From contig NC_090716.1 of assembly GCF_040954835.1 (NCBI RefSeq), positions 11,593,275 to 11,657,274 of the forward strand: a DNA stretch of 64,000 nt, in the 5' to 3' direction. Source of the stretch: Lepisosteus oculatus (Eukaryota > Chordata > Actinopteri > Semionotiformes > Lepisosteidae). A program made the translations under genes and the position numbers. Positions 1 through 35,668 of the stretch are shown here, in pieces (within the stretch, counting starts at the first letter, position 1; each line of letters opens with the position of its first letter). A model generated the notes under the pieces. The model searched no databases. It saw nothing but the letters and a program-made list of their open reading frames with translations, and was not told the DNA's origin.

Positions 1-3000
1 ATGAAATTGTGTACAAAGAAAAGAGACCAGCACCTGTCAAAGACATTGAAATAGAAAGTCTGCCTACTCAACGGGCTGAAATAATTTAACTTGAAACCTT
101 AAAGAATGGCTCCAAATTAGGGTTTGGCTTTTTGAATGTGTTTCCTGGCAGATTATATTAATAAACAATAAATGCATTTCTTCAAAACGAGGCATGTACA
201 TGCATCTGTCTTTAAAAAATAAAGGAACAAAGTATAAATTTAAAATTGAAAGGTCTGGGAAACAGGACTCTACAACAGGATTGTTGCAAAGTCAGATTCT
301 ATTCGTTGGCCTTTCAATTCTATTCCAGTTTGGGCCTTCCAATGGTTTATGAAATACTGGAATGAAATAATGTCCTTCTCTAGACCCCTGGGTCATTTGT
401 AGGAGATAATAATAAGCAAGCACAACTGAACACTTAAGTACAGATTCAAATGTCCATAAAATATTAAAACTTTTCTACCAGCAGAGAAATTTTAATCAAA
501 ACCTACTAGACTATCAAACAATTAAAAGTACTGCTTTATATTTATTAAGTATGGCACACTATTGATCCTGACTCTTCAATGAGGAGAAGGTGTACAGTTA
601 TTCTCAGCAAATATCAGCACAGTTCATGTTGTTGTTCTGAAGAGAGCAGCTTCTTACGGACACTGTAAAATCCGTTTTTATCACAATGCAGTGTTATCAT
701 TTGTGCAGCGTTCAGTCACTGTTAGATCCAAATTACTCACTGCCTTAACATTACAGTTGCTCCGTCCTGTAGAATTAAACCCAGGTTACAATTCCTTCAA
801 AATTTGGTATCTAAAAATTCAGTGATGTAACAGGGAAAGCTAGTGTTGCATTATGTGTGGTACAAACATAGTGTCCGTATCAATATCATACATAAAGTCC
901 AGATAATGATGAATAGTGTGGCCCAGAGGTACCATATGAATGTGTGTGCGGTGTTGTTCAGTAGCTTGGAAGTTTCATAAAGAAAGGCTAACATTTGTTA
1001 GATAAATCATGGCAAGGGACATATTTGAACAACTAATTGAATTAAAATATTTAGCGATTAAGTGAAACTGGAAACTGAGTCTAAAGAGAAACATTGAAAA
1101 GGGAAATATAAGTTCCGTTATCAGAAAAAATATACCCACTCCCCATCTGTACAGCTTTGCCAGTAAATGGAAAGGAGATGGGCTGAATGCAAAGATTAGA
1201 GCACCTGGGGATAAAATTGAAGATTGAACAGATTTTTTCCCCTTACCCCAGTCTGCTTGTAGTTTGTTAATGTGGTTTGCAATTTTTTTTAAAAGAGCTG
1301 AATGTGCAGTTCGATCACCAGGTCTGGTCAAAGGTAAGACACTGTTCTCATGAGACAGAAATGAGGTGTGGTGACTTGTTCCCTCCTTCCGAACGAGCAG
1401 ACAGACACAGAACCCTGGGCCATGACTTTATCAGTGCCAAACTTCATGTACTGTAAGCCATGCGGGCCTTAGACATAGCATACAGATATTTAAAAAAAAA
1501 AGAAAAAAACATTCCCAAGTGTTACTGGAACTTACAGAACTAACCCTATTAAAAAGAATGGAATGGAACAGAGTTGTGATGCCAGAAACACTCTAAGACT
1601 CAAGTGTTTTGTAGCATACAAAGTATAAGTTGTAATGTTAAGATCGGAAATGAAATACAAACCTTAAAAAATCCCATAATTGTTCCTCACGTGGAAATTG
1701 GTGTACTATGATAGCAATGTCCATACTTTATTGAGAAGGTAGTGACTGAGTTAAAAAATGAATATTTTGCTTGCTTCCTTGATGTGTAAATATCCAAAAA
1801 TAGCAGTCTCAAACCAAGGCAAGAGGCATCATCACACAGAAGAATGGGTTCTGATTTCTTTGGATTTCCTGCCTTGAAGAGCATAAGGTTGTGCAAAACA
1901 GGTGTCACACAGAACTTAAGAACGGTGTAAAAATATCATTTTGACATGGCAGACAGATTTAATAATCGGCTTGTATATCACTCTACAATTCAAGACACTC
2001 CATAAAAAAGGTCTAGTTTTAGTTTTACACATGAAAGAACAAATGCCAGGCCCTGGTTCTGCAGTGCAGGGATTGCATCTTCCAGACTTTAGACAGCAGG
2101 TTCATGGATCAGTTACAACAGGCCCCTGGCAGCCAGTTTAAATGGCAGGGTTTCAGCTTTTTAAAAACAAGAAATCTCAGTACATTTTGTTGTGAATCCG
2201 TGACTGAATCACTGTAAGAACCATTAAGCTATTTAAGGGCCAATTAATTGTAAATTGTCCCTGCATGGTTGTTTCAGCTCATGAGACAAGCTCAAATCCT
2301 TTTGCCTCTTTAATCGTATTACTGTTTTTAATATGGAGGCCTGTTATGGCAGATTATCACCATTTTTCCTTTTCTACAATGTGGTAACAAATAGGGTGTT
2401 ACTAATGCAGATAAAATGCTTTGGTTTAGAACACAGGGGCTTCTTTGGAGCGCTGCATCAGGATCAGGTGATTTTTGGAAAAGCCAGGGCAAAAATGTAA
2501 TTTGTCAGCCTATACCATCGCGCTGCTTTGGGTGAGGGCCTGCCTGACCTGTGTCAGGTCTACGTGGAACGAAGTCCTTTGGTCGCTTTCGAGAAACAAC
2601 AGCTTAAATGACCTGGAACAGAGGACAAATCAGCACTCTTATCAGGTTACTTTGATTTAAACTCCACTAGGTCAAGGTAATAAAAGCAAAACGTTTAAGA
2701 AAGGACATGCTATAAATGTTACAACACACTGTTTTACAGCAAACCTCGGACCTTAACCACACAAATGTACCATTACGGAAATCATGCTTGGAAGCCCTGC
2801 TCCAATTAGATAATGCTTTATTTGTGTTATCATATTGACACGAGAGATCAATATTTAACCACTGAAACTGGAGGTTTTTTTTCCAATTGTCCAAATTGCA
2901 TTCTTCTCACAACATTGCAGACTGTACTCAAGGAAAGCTGATCATATTTGTCCGAAGACAGGAGTTAATTTTAGAAACAGTAATAATAATGCACAAAAGT

Positions 3001-3027
3001 GACATAGCAAAATGCCCTCACTAGTCA
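1..3027. other. Intergenic, nothing recognised
   Basis: AT-rich sequence with only chance open frames up to 118 codons; no splice-bounded conserved frame seen on either strand. Confidence 0.6.
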
Positions 3028-3055
3028 AATGGTGGCACAGTGGCATGATGGTTAG
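3028..3055 (+). mobile_element. Head fragment of a family A SINE
   Basis: AATGGTGGCACAGTGGCATG and GGTTAGCA match the tRNA-like head of family A; it is interrupted here by the Penelope-like insert. Confidence 0.5.
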
Positions 3056-3069
3056 CACTACTGTGTTAT
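3056..3069. repeat. Target-site duplication, left copy
   Basis: CACTACTGTGTTAT, identical to 3889-3902, directly bordering the Penelope-like insert. Confidence 0.8.
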
Positions 3070-3888
3070 GTAGTTCAGGTGGGTAGCTGCGTCAGCATGC
3101 GTAGGCTGCAAAGGAACAAGTAATAGGTTTATTCCATGCTGAAAAAGAAGAAGAAAGAGAACACAACGTTTCGGCCGTGGAGCCTTCTTCAGGTGTGAGA
3201 GAGACAGGGCAGTAGGCAAAGGTAAAGTAGCGGGAGAACAAAGGTTGGGAGGGAGGAGGAGTGAGAGGCGGGAGCAGGGGACAGAAAGAGAGGCCAATCA
3301 AGAGGTGTGAAGTCAGAATGAGTGCAGAGAGGTGTGAAATGAAACTTCCAATGAATGGAGAAAATTTAAAAGAACAGTAATCTGTCGTTAAGGGAAGGGA
3401 GAATGTGTGATCCTAACTGCAGAATAATTTTAGTTTCGGTGGTCTTTCTGATGTATGAGTTCGGAAAACCGTCTTTGAGAACACAGACGGAGAGATTAGT
3501 GTGGTCGTGGCCGTCAGAGGTGAAATGAGAAACAATGGGCTTGGAGAGATCTTTAATCTTCACAGCCCTGATGTGTTCTCTGAAGCGGTCTCCGAGTCTC
3601 CTTCCTGTTTCTCCAATGTAGATGGCTGGGCATTTACTGCAAGAGATACAGTAAATAAGGTTGCTGGAGGTACAAGATGCTGTCTGGGTGATCCGGAATT
3701 GTCCTGAGGGGCCTTGAATGAGTGTGGTGGTGGCTGTGTACTTGCAGGTGATACAGCGAGCTCTGTTGCAAGGGAAAGTGCCCGGTGTGATGATTGCTGA
3801 GGGAGGTCAAGGGAGCTGTGAACAAGGAGGTTACGCAGATTAGGTGGTCGGCGATATGAGATGATAGGGCGATCAGAAAAGAGGGCCC
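3070..3888 (-). mobile_element. 5'-truncated Penelope-like element with GIY-YIG domain remnant
   Basis: Read on the minus strand, 3366-3780 encodes the C-terminal endonuclease region of a Penelope-like retroelement. It has a cysteine-rich CNRARCITC, then NLIYCISCSKC, YIGETGRRLGDRFREH and a His/Asp-rich segment, ending at a stop near 3366. Further upstream (about 3800-3880) SDRPIISYRRPPNLRN is in another frame, so the copy is frameshifted as well as 5'-truncated. The 3' part (3070-3300) is non-coding and contains the tail seen again at 8249 and 49781. Exact 14-bp direct repeats (3056-3069 and 3889-3902) flank it as a target-site duplication. Confidence 0.85.
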
Positions 3889-3902
3889 CACTACTGTGTT
3901 AT
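3889..3902. repeat. Target-site duplication, right copy
   Basis: The second copy of CACTACTGTGTTAT, at the 5'-truncated end of the element. Confidence 0.8.
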
Positions 3903-3993
3903 ACTGCTTGTATAATATAGCACAGCCATTTAGCATTGGGAACAATGCAGAAAAAATTGAACATATTAAAAAAAACGGACTGAAACGGTCCAG

Positions 3994-4295
3994 CATGGAG
4001 TGGTTAACATTGCTACCTGACAGTGCTGGGGCCCCAAATTCAATTCTGGGGGTGCTATCTGTGTGGAGTTTGTATGTTCTCCCCAGATTCTAGCGGGTTT
4101 CCTCTGGGTGCTCTGGGATCCTCCCGCAGTTCAAAGACATGCTGGTAGGTTAATTGAATTCTGGGAAAGCTGGCCCTGCTGTTTGTGAATGTCTCTGTGT
4201 GTCTTGATTGTCCCACTGATTGCTGACGTAGGCTCTGGCTCCCCCAACAGTTAGATGAAGAGGTTAGAAAATGGACAGATGGGATGAAAGCAACA
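3994..4295 (+). mobile_element. tRNA-derived SINE, family A
   Basis: A degenerate head (GTTAACATTGCTACCTGAC) is followed by GTGTGGAGTTTGTATGTTCT, a CCTCCCGCAGTTCAAAGACA block and a 3' end with GGCTCTGGCTCCCCCAAC and AAAATGGACAGATGGG. The same module order recurs about ten times in this window. It lies just after the Penelope-like insert. Confidence 0.7.
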
Positions 4296-6602
4296 CACAG
4301 GTGTCCAAGAGTCACCATGTGCAAGGCAGGCAGTTTCATTGGGATTTGTTTCAAGAACAAATGCAACAAGACAAAGTTATAGCAAACACATTAGAAAAGT
4401 TGTAATACTTGTAATAAAATATCGAGGTAGGGCAGACATCAAGGCCACTGTTGAAAAGAATGTGATATGGTCATAAAGTCCCAGCTTGGATGTACTTTAT
4501 GCATAATGTATTTGCATTTAAAAACTTCAGGGCTTCAGTACTGCACCGGCCTCAGATATAAGGGAAGTTATAGTATTGGCCATCCTAAGAAGCTACTGGA
4601 ACATCACAGGTCTCGACACATCCAAAAGCATCACTGCTATGAGGCCAAACCTGATCCATACTGTTTATCACTCATGGTTGAAGGAGTGTCACTGTCACGG
4701 TAGTGTTACTAGTAACAGCAGTGTTACTAGGTGGGAACCTTTTACAAGACAGGTTTCACTCTGGTGCTATTGCTGTCATATTTTATTTGAGAGCAGCATA
4801 CCGAGGCGGTTTTAAAGATTTTTTTGTTTTGTTGACTTTCACAATAGCCATCTGTAAGCCTTTTTCCCCTTACCTTCCCAGCCACCTCATAATGTCTTTT
4901 AACACCCAGTTTTCAGCAATAAAAAAAACGAATATAATCATTGTGCTGTACTATTGCCACTGTACTTTTGTCACTGACAACAGTTTCATATTCCCGAAAA
5001 GGAATGTTTGAAATGAGGTGAAAATCCATATCCAAAGTAGAAGTATTTTCCTCACATTTGTGTTGTGTGTTGATCTATACCAGAGCATGGTAAATATAGA
5101 TTTATACTACATCGGTTTAATTTGGGCATGAATGGTTTGCTACCCTTTAAACTCAGCGCCATTCATCAGTCAGGAATACAACGTGCTTCAGGAGAATGTT
5201 CATTGGTGAGTTTAGCTGTTTAGCTGTAATCCTCCACAAGGTATAACACAAATCTCAAAGCAGTCATCAAGAAGACCTTACAAGGACGTATTTTAACCCT
5301 AAAGCCTAATTCTGTGAAGGGCAGTGGATGTTTGTAGTGCAGATTGAGAGTTTCAAGCTTTGTGCTTTGAACCTGTTGATCGTGTAGGCCCAGGCTCTCT
5401 CTTCTTATCTGATTCTTCTACCAGGCTGACGTCAGAAGCATCAGTAAAAAAGTCTGTTGAAAACAGGGCTTACTTTTGCATTGTAAACAATGTCCTTCAG
5501 TCTGTGAAATATTTGCACATTTTCGGGAATCCACACAAGCCTTGTCTGCTCTCCGAGAGGGATGCTGACGTTTGAAAACTTGGTAATTGGCTGTACCAAC
5601 TAACAAGTCCCAGAAAGACTTTACACCCTTCCTGATTGCTGACCATGGATAATTCACTACACAGTATCTGTGGCCTCATCGGCTTGTGGCTTCAAGGCTA
5701 CAGTACATTCCCCAGAATACAGTACTGTATATCCTAGGTAGTGAACTACATTTTGAGCCACAACTGTTCTGTTGCACTGATGGTCAAAGGTTGAAAACTT
5801 ATATTATCTTACAACTTCCTTCAGATGTTTCAGATAATCCTTCTACTCTGAGCTATAGATAACACCATCTGTGTAGGCTGCTGAAACGTCTTCACATGCT
5901 GCTGTGGCCATTAATTGTTGAAATGTTGCATGCACTCTGTGCAAATCAGAGTGGACAAAAAATCCAAATGGGATGTGAAAAGCAGTCAATTGTTTGTCCC
6001 TGCTATCAAAGGAACCTGCCAAAACCTCTTGCTCACATTTAAATGACTGATATAGCTTTATTCCAGCTTCCCCATTAGTTTTTCTATATGAGGCATAGGA
6101 TATAAATGAACACTTAGAAACCTCAATTCATTTTTTGAAGTTAATACAGAAACATAAATTGCTTTGTAATTTTGTATCCCCAGGTTGTAGGTACAGGAAA
6201 TGGTCTAGACAGTATGTTGTGGACATCCTTTCAGGGAATCCCTGTAGTCATAATGTCTAAGATTCAGACTGTAGCTTTACTGGAAAAGGTGAAATACTTA
6301 GATCTTTAATTTGCACTTTGGTATTAAGGCCAGCATCGCCTGCATTCTGACACTGAGCACCTGAGAGAATCTGAATTCTACTGATTGTTTTACATAAATG
6401 CCTCTAGCTAACTAAATACATGTAACATCATGCTGATGATAACCAAACCTGTTTCCTGCATTCATCAATGCATCAAAGACCAGTCTGGAGTTTTTGTGTC
6501 ACAGTTGTAATCCCTGTGTGGAAGACAAAGTAATCGGTAAACTGTAGTTTGTTTAAGCAGCTTGTAAATTACACTATCATTATATATACACCCACGGTAT
6601 TA
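4296..6602. other. Intergenic, nothing recognised
   Basis: No repeat family or coding similarity noticed. Open frames are short and compositionally random. Confidence 0.55.
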
Positions 6603-6875
6603 CATCCATTTTCTTAATCCAGTATGTGTTGTGGGTAATGCTGGAATCTAACTTTGGCACGAAACACCCTAGATGAGACGTAACTCTATCATAGGGCACA
6701 CACAGACACACAGTCACACTCACACCACAGCCAGTTTTCCCAGGAGCCATTTAACCCACCAGCATGTCTTCGGACTGTGGCAGGAACCTGGCGTTCCTGG
6801 AGGACACCCAGGGGAACATGGGAGAGAACATACAAACCCAGGCAGCTCCTCAGAAATCGAACCCAGAGCCTCGGT
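6603..6875 (-). mobile_element. Family A SINE, reverse copy
   Basis: The reverse strand shows the family modules in order: GGGTTTGTATGTTCTCTCCC, CCACAGTCCGAAGACATGCT, then the diverged 3' end. It lies just upstream of a 5S-derived SINE. Confidence 0.65.
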
Positions 6876-6944
6876 GATACACTTCATTAAACAGGACTGT
6901 CTCTTTTCCAAACCTTTATGCAATGTACAGGCAAGATGCGTCAC

Positions 6945-7525
6945 CAGCAGCCATATCACCTTGCAACTCACAACTGGCAACCCACTGAAGCTAAGCAGGT
7001 GTGAGCCTGGTCAGTACCTGGATGGATAGAAAAACTAAGGTTGCTGCTGGAAGAGGTGTTAGTGGGGCCAGCAGGGGGCGCTCACCCTGCGGTCCATGTG
7101 GGTCCTAATGCCCCAGTATAGTGACGGGGACACTATACTGTAAACAGGCGCCGTCCTTCGGATGAGACGTAAAACCGAGGTCCTGACTCTCTGTGGTCAT
7201 TAAAAATCCCAGGGCGCTTCTCGAAAAGAGTAGGGGTGTAACCCCGGTGTCCTGGCCAAATTTCCCCCCTGGCCTTTACCCCATCATGGCCTCCTAATAA
7301 TCCCCCTCTATGAATTGGCTACATTACTCTGCTCTCCTCCCCACTGATAGCTGATGTGTGGTGAGCGTTCTGGCGCACTATGGCTGCCGTCGCATCATCC
7401 AGGTGAATGCTGCACATTGGTGGTGGTGGAGGGGAGTCCCCATTACCTGTAAAGCGCTTTGAGTGGAGTGTCCAGAAGAGCGCTATATAAGTGTAAGCAA
7501 TTATTATTATTATTAATAGTGTTTT
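6945..7525 (+). mobile_element. 5S rRNA-derived SINE (SINE3 type) with Deu-like core
   Basis: The head (6951-7027) resembles 5S rRNA, including the internal promoter parts GAAGCTAAGCAGG and CAGTACCTGGATGG. The body has GATGAGACGTAAAACCGAGG and AAAAGAGTAGGGGTGTAACC, typical of the Deu-type core of ancient fish SINEs. The 3' end has AGCGCTATATAAGTGTAA and (ATT)n, an L2-like tail. It is nearly full length. Confidence 0.8.
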
Positions 7526-9204
7526 GTACTCAGTGTACAGTAGCAGATGACACACCCTGCTCTCAACTGACAGCATGACCAAGAAATGATGTCAATCAAA
7601 CTATCTCTATCACCTACAAAACAGCCTTTTGTTCAGGAGTCAAAGAGAAGTACCCTTAGGTGTTTTTTTAAGCCTGTGGAAATGTCTAGTTATTTTGAAA
7701 GAATACAATAAAGGCTATACAAAGAAGGGAACATCCAGTCAATCAAACTGGTTTAAGAGATCGTAGTGATTTTCTTATAATCCAACCACTTCTTACAAAA
7801 AGCCAGGGTACCAGCTTTGAAAGCACAGATGGGTAGTTTGTGTTTGTGTAAAAATAGTGCTTAATGTTTTAAATGTACTTCTCCAGAGTCTCTGGAATAA
7901 AGAGTGTTTATAGAAATAGTATATGGTTTATGCACACTTAAAATGTCGCAAATAATTATCTAAAAGACTTTTACTAAAGGATCATATACAGTATATGTGT
8001 CTACATATTCCTATAGATTTTTGAAAGTTCAGCAAAGGCTAAAAGTGAATACTGAATAACACAAACTCCCCTTTTAATTGTATTGCCACTTTTCCATACA
8101 GAAATTCCTGGCATTGCTTGTATATAACTCCATTTACTCATATTTTCTGAAATAATCTGTTTTTATATATTGCAGTTTTGATGTTCATGTTTAGCAATGC
8201 ACCTACAGTGCATTCTGACTGTTTTATTGCATTGCTCAACAAAGTGTTCTCTCTTCTCTTTTCAGCATGGAATAAACCTATTACTTGTTCCTTATACTAT
8301 ACATACAACCTGTTTTAAACAGGCCACAGAAAACATGTCAAAGTCCAGATAAATTTCCACCTCATCAGTGAAACAGAAAGACCTTTCATTTAGTCAATGT
8401 ACATTATAGAAACAAACAGTATTTGTGGTGCTTTACAGATATCTAGCAGGTTTTTTTCCAGTTTAACTAAGAAATGCAACTGAATTCTCTATTTTTGTTT
8501 ATATTTATATATATAATATATATTTTAAATAATAGTGCAATGTGAGCTCATCTCAGAACTAGATTTCAAAGTCAGAAGATTCTGAGTAAATCTACAGTAC
8601 ATTACTGCATTGGTAAAAAGATTGTATTTTCTTGGAAAAGACATCAGTAAATGCTGAATGCTGTAAAGAGTTTTTTTTTAAAGAAATGTCCTTGTCTATT
8701 AATCAGTTTCTACTGAAGAAACAAGTGACTGATAAACTGAGACTTCATAAAGTGAGAGAAATCTAGTAACAGTTGTGCTCATATATTGGTGTTCCTAGAA
8801 TTGAACTACCCACACCGGGTTTTCCAACAAAACCTTGAAATTCAAGTCTTTTCATTTTAAAGCCACACAAATATTTCATGGAGATTTTGTTTTTAAAAAC
8901 TAATGATAACAAATTGCACAATTCTGCTGTTAAATGTGCAGGGAAAATGATTTTGAAACGTTTTGTAGTCTCCTGGTCAAATCCCTCAAACCTCAAGAAA
9001 CGAAGTCAGAAAAAAGCATGATCTTGAACAGCCGGGATGAAAAAAGCATGCTTGTCACCATTTCTCCCTTACCTCAGTTAAGACCTTGAATTACATCATT
9101 AGGACACTTAATATGATCAGGAAAGGGTAGGGAGATTCTTCAATCACTTCATTTACCTGTTTTTTTTTCTGCTAAGTGGTGGCTTTACTGGAAGCACCTA
9201 CAGT
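7526..9204. other. Intergenic, one Penelope tail only
   Basis: Apart from the short tail at 8249-8296 nothing is recognised. Confidence 0.55.
8249..8296 (+). mobile_element. Penelope-like 3' tail, short copy
   Basis: Contains the stretch TTCAGCATGGAATAAACC and the following TATTACTTGTTCC, the reverse of the tail at about 3117-3145. Only the extreme 3' end is present, with no coding part. Confidence 0.65.
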
Positions 9205-9500
9205 ATACCAGGGGTGGTGCAGTGGCTCTGTGGCTCAGGATCTGCACCTGTGGCTGGAAGGTTGCTGGTTCGTACCCCGCAGCTGGCAGAGGAATCCTAC
9301 TGTTGGGCCCCTGAGCAAAGCCCTTAACACCAACTGGTCCAGGGGTGCTGTATAAATGGCTGACCCTGTGCTCTGACCCCAAGCTCCTCTCTCCCTGCCT
9401 GTGTGTCTTGTGGAGAGCAAGCTGGGGAATGCGAAAAGACAAATTCCAAATGCAAGAAATTGTATATGGCTAATAAAGTGATCTTATTTTATCTTATCTG
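9205..9500 (+). mobile_element. tRNA-derived SINE, family B
   Basis: A head with GGTTGCTGGTTCGTACCCC (B-box-like), then TTGGGCCCCTGAGCAAAG, AGCAAGCTGGGGAATGCG and a tail AAGAAATTGTATATGGCTAA ending in a TTATC-rich run. Four copies occur in this window. Confidence 0.75.
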
Positions 9501-9699
9501 TGAGATAATGGAGACATTCTTGATAGTTCCTAACATTGATGGCTTCCCTCCTGAGTTTTATCTGACTTTTTGACCTCAGTTAACTCCCCTTCTACCTGAA
9601 ATGCTGCTGCCATGCAGAAAGACATCAATACTGCCATGTATGCCATGTATATGTTTATAATGGTGTATATTACCATTATAAACAGTACAAAGATCCCCT

Positions 9700-10220
9700 T
9701 TGTGCATCACATCATCCTATCTCCTTGATTTGCTCAGAGTTCATTTGCTATCATAATGGCTGGAGGACTATATGATCATTTGCACTCCACCAGCAGACAG
9801 GCTTTGCACTTGGTAGTGTGCAATGGTTGCCTCTTTCAGTATTATACATGTGGTTACATTGTCCCTCTTTGCTATGCAGTACTTCTGTTAGACACAGAGA
9901 GGGCTTTTGACTGGCTTCAGTGGAGATGTCTCTAGCTGCTGGGAGTTGTTTTATTAACATAGCTAAAAATTTCTAACCGTATGAATGAACGGCCCGCACT
10001 AACCTCCTTACTCAAACTGTGGTGATCTAAAGGCCTAGTGTTCTTTTACTCTCATGACGAAAGACTGAATCCTTTCCTTTCTCCAGATCTTAAATCCCCT
10101 CTTTTTCAGGACTGTCTCCACTGAAAATTCTCTCTTCGCAGAGCACAGGCTCTCCCCCTCTGGCAAACTCTTTTCCCGTGACCCCCTCGCGCTCCACAGA
10201 GCTATCCTATGTTATGCCAC
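9700..10220 (+). mobile_element. Degraded LINE (L1-like) reverse transcriptase relic
   Basis: Short plus-strand islands match reverse transcriptase motifs: QTGF near 9798, LLLDTERAFDWLQW near 9885-9930 (the catalytic FxD-type block) and a weak ALPLWQTLF near 10155. Frames shift between them and stops interrupt. The class is judged L1-like from these islands only. Confidence 0.45.
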
Positions 10221-10499
10221 CTGTCCGTATGAGATTCCTGCAATGTATGGAGTGTCCTCCCTGACTTACTGTATGATGCTTGCATTCTCACAAGACTCCT
10301 AAACACTACAACAGCACCTATAGACTACAGAGAACTTAATCTAATAGTGTAGATACACATTAGTAGTTGCAAAGTCCCTTTTATGCGTTGACTCTAGGTA
10401 TTTGAGCAAAACCTCTGTCCTGTTCATCATTGCAACTACTAATTTCACATTCTCAGAATCCCAACACTGCTCAAGGGCATTCTGGTTCAAATATAGTTC

Positions 10500-10690
10500 C
10501 CACCACAGTGGTCAATATCACTGCCTTGCAGCGCTGGGGCCCGTGTTCAGTTCCTGGGGTGCTATCTGCATGAAGCTTGCATGTTCTCCCAGGTTTCCTC
10601 CCACAGTCCAAACAGTGTTCGATAAATCGGCCTCTGGGAGAATTAGCCCCGACGCGAGTATGGGTTTTTATGAATGTGTGCCTCGCATTA
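10500..10690 (+). mobile_element. Family A SINE, 5' part
   Basis: CACTGCCTTGCAGCGCTGGG, then GCTTGCATGTTCTCCCAGGT and TTCCTCCCACAGTCCAAAC in family order. The 3' end is missing. Confidence 0.65.
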
Positions 10691-11084
10691 CGAGACCTCC
10701 AGTGTATTAAGTTACACATTACAGCCAAAACCCACTGCTCTCTTCAAGGAATACCTCCTAGCAGCTGACTAGACATGGCACAGTGTGAATGTGTTTAAAA
10801 GACAGACTAAAGTAGATGTAGCACTTTCAAATACCAGAACTTTCCAAAGCCGGATTAAATTGTTCAACCGGGGAGCTGCTGTCTACCAGTCAGTCTGACT
10901 TGTCTTTTCTTGTACAAAGTCTGTAGCCCAGCTTGTCCCTGAATTAAGCTCTTTTGTATACTGTATTTTAGTGATTAGAAGCTTTTCATTGTCCATTGGA
11001 AATGTGATTTCAGGCCCTAAAGGAAATGTTCCTTGTATAGTGAGATGGACAGAGAGGTAAGAGGGAAAAAACAAAGACTGAATA
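10691..11084. other. Region just past the chka polyadenylation site
   Basis: Nothing recognised beyond T-rich sequence, in minus orientation, next to the inferred cleavage point. Confidence 0.5.
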
Positions 11085-12793
11085 CAAAACATATTCTGAA
11101 GGTTTTTATTGCAGAAAAGAAGTACACAAAGCAATTTTACAGTACCTAAACTCCATTAAGATACAACGTGGGACATTTGCTAAGTTTCTCACCCTAGCCT
11201 GACATTAACCATCTTTAACATTACAAATATCTGGCCCTTTTTCAACTTCATTTTTTTTTATACTTAGCGTTCCAATTCATTGAGGTTCATTCATGTCATT
11301 TTGGAAAAAAAAATTAGTTTTTTTTGGTTTACAAAAATACATTAAAAAAAGATTTCCCTTCTAGGAATATCAAAGTTAAATTCAACAAAAAGCAACAGTT
11401 ATTTGCTTATAAACTGTTTTAATGACTGACAAGTGCTCTTAACACTATCTGCAACAATAATAACTGAGTTTCTCAGTATACTATGTTGTTTAAATACTAT
11501 GTTATATACAGAACTTTAAAAATGATCAGTTTTTTTAATCACATATCCATTCTGTATGTTACTTTTAAATATAACAAAAATAAGAACAAAAACAAAGGTA
11601 GATTTTAATGTTTTATCACAAAAGGAACCCCAACTATTTTTTCCCCACAACATTTCCCACACCAAAGTGATAAACATCAAGGTCCAAAATCCAACATTTT
11701 TTTTTGCAGTCAACCGAGAGTCCATTCATCAGGTCACCCCTGCTTCACAGTAAAAACACAGACTCATTTCCAAATCGCTTGAGAAAAAAAAACCTGCCCC
11801 ACTTGCTTCACAGCTATAAGTAATATAATAACCATTTAAAATTGAAAATCCAAACTTTTCCATTGGTAATGCAGACAGCAGACCACAGCCATATCCAAAT
11901 ACCAGAGAGCAAACACCAAAAGTTTTTGAGAATGTACCAACTGTTGGCTGACCAACTTGAATGAAATCAGCTCCAGCAGAGAGTTAACTGCTAAAGCACT
12001 CGGTAAGCCCTGTATTTCACGGATGAAATACGGTTAGAAACCGTCAACACAAGGTTGTAGCACACAACAGGCAACATGAAGCAGATTATTTCTTCATTTG
12101 TATTTTCTGTTTTAGGAAAACAGCCCTTATCCTCCTAATGGCAGTCCTGTTTTCATATGTACTGTAGATGCAAGAAAGTTACTAGTAAACTGAAAGTGTC
12201 TTAATCAGTCCTGCTGCTATAGGTGGTCACTTGCAACAGAGACCTCCGCAAAGTTTAGTGTGCAGACATCAACCTTTCCACAGAGCTATAGTTCACAATA
12301 ATTCTGCAGTGTTTCCTTGTGGGTCATTCTAATAAATATACATATATAGGGACACACATCAGAAGAATTCAAGGAACCTATTGTTCCTCAAATGGAATAC
12401 AGTGACCTTGGTGGAAGGTCAAACCAAAATACATATTCCCCCTCCTCTAGGACAGAATAATATTGATCTTCTAGGTCAGCAGAACCCCCATATCAACCAT
12501 TTGAACTGTGATCCAATAATTCCCAAATTAAACAAGCCAACACTTTCTTCATGAGACTGGGTGTCACACCCAGCTGGGGCTCAGGACTTCATTTTGCAGA
12601 CGCTCAAAAGCAGTTCTCCAAGGAATCCCACCCCGGCACCCCTCAGTTTCACTTTGGTCCGCTGCTCCTCGCAGAATCCCCCCAAAGCAGGGCTGCCCCC
12701 CTCTGAGAACTTCACCTGCCAGTCTGTAGAGCCCACCCCAACCCCTCAATGAAGCACCACCCCTCTGATCAGCTGCCCTCCTCCCTCTGCTCT
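11085..12793 (-). other. chka: chka 3' untranslated region
   Basis: AT-rich non-coding sequence after the chka stop, with no protein similarity. An AATAAA hexamer (reverse strand of 11105-11110) is followed by T-rich sequence of the kind found after cleavage sites, so the mRNA probably ends near 11085, giving a UTR of about 1.7 kb. The end is inferred. Confidence 0.55.
11105..11110 (-). terminator. chka: Candidate chka polyadenylation signal
   Basis: Canonical AATAAA on the minus strand, followed about 20-50 nt downstream by T-rich sequence. It is the first canonical hexamer I noticed after the stop codon. Confidence 0.5.
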
Positions 12794-35598
<22,805 letters not shown>

Positions 35599-35668
35599 TG
35601 TTGGTTGTTGTCTTGGAGAAGGATCGGGAGGAAAGATGAAAGAGAGGATATCTGCTGAATGGAACGCG

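Noticed and set aside
3634..3996. 120-codon minus-strand frame over the Penelope region
   Set aside because: It is an out-of-phase shadow; the GIY-YIG motifs lie in a neighbouring frame.
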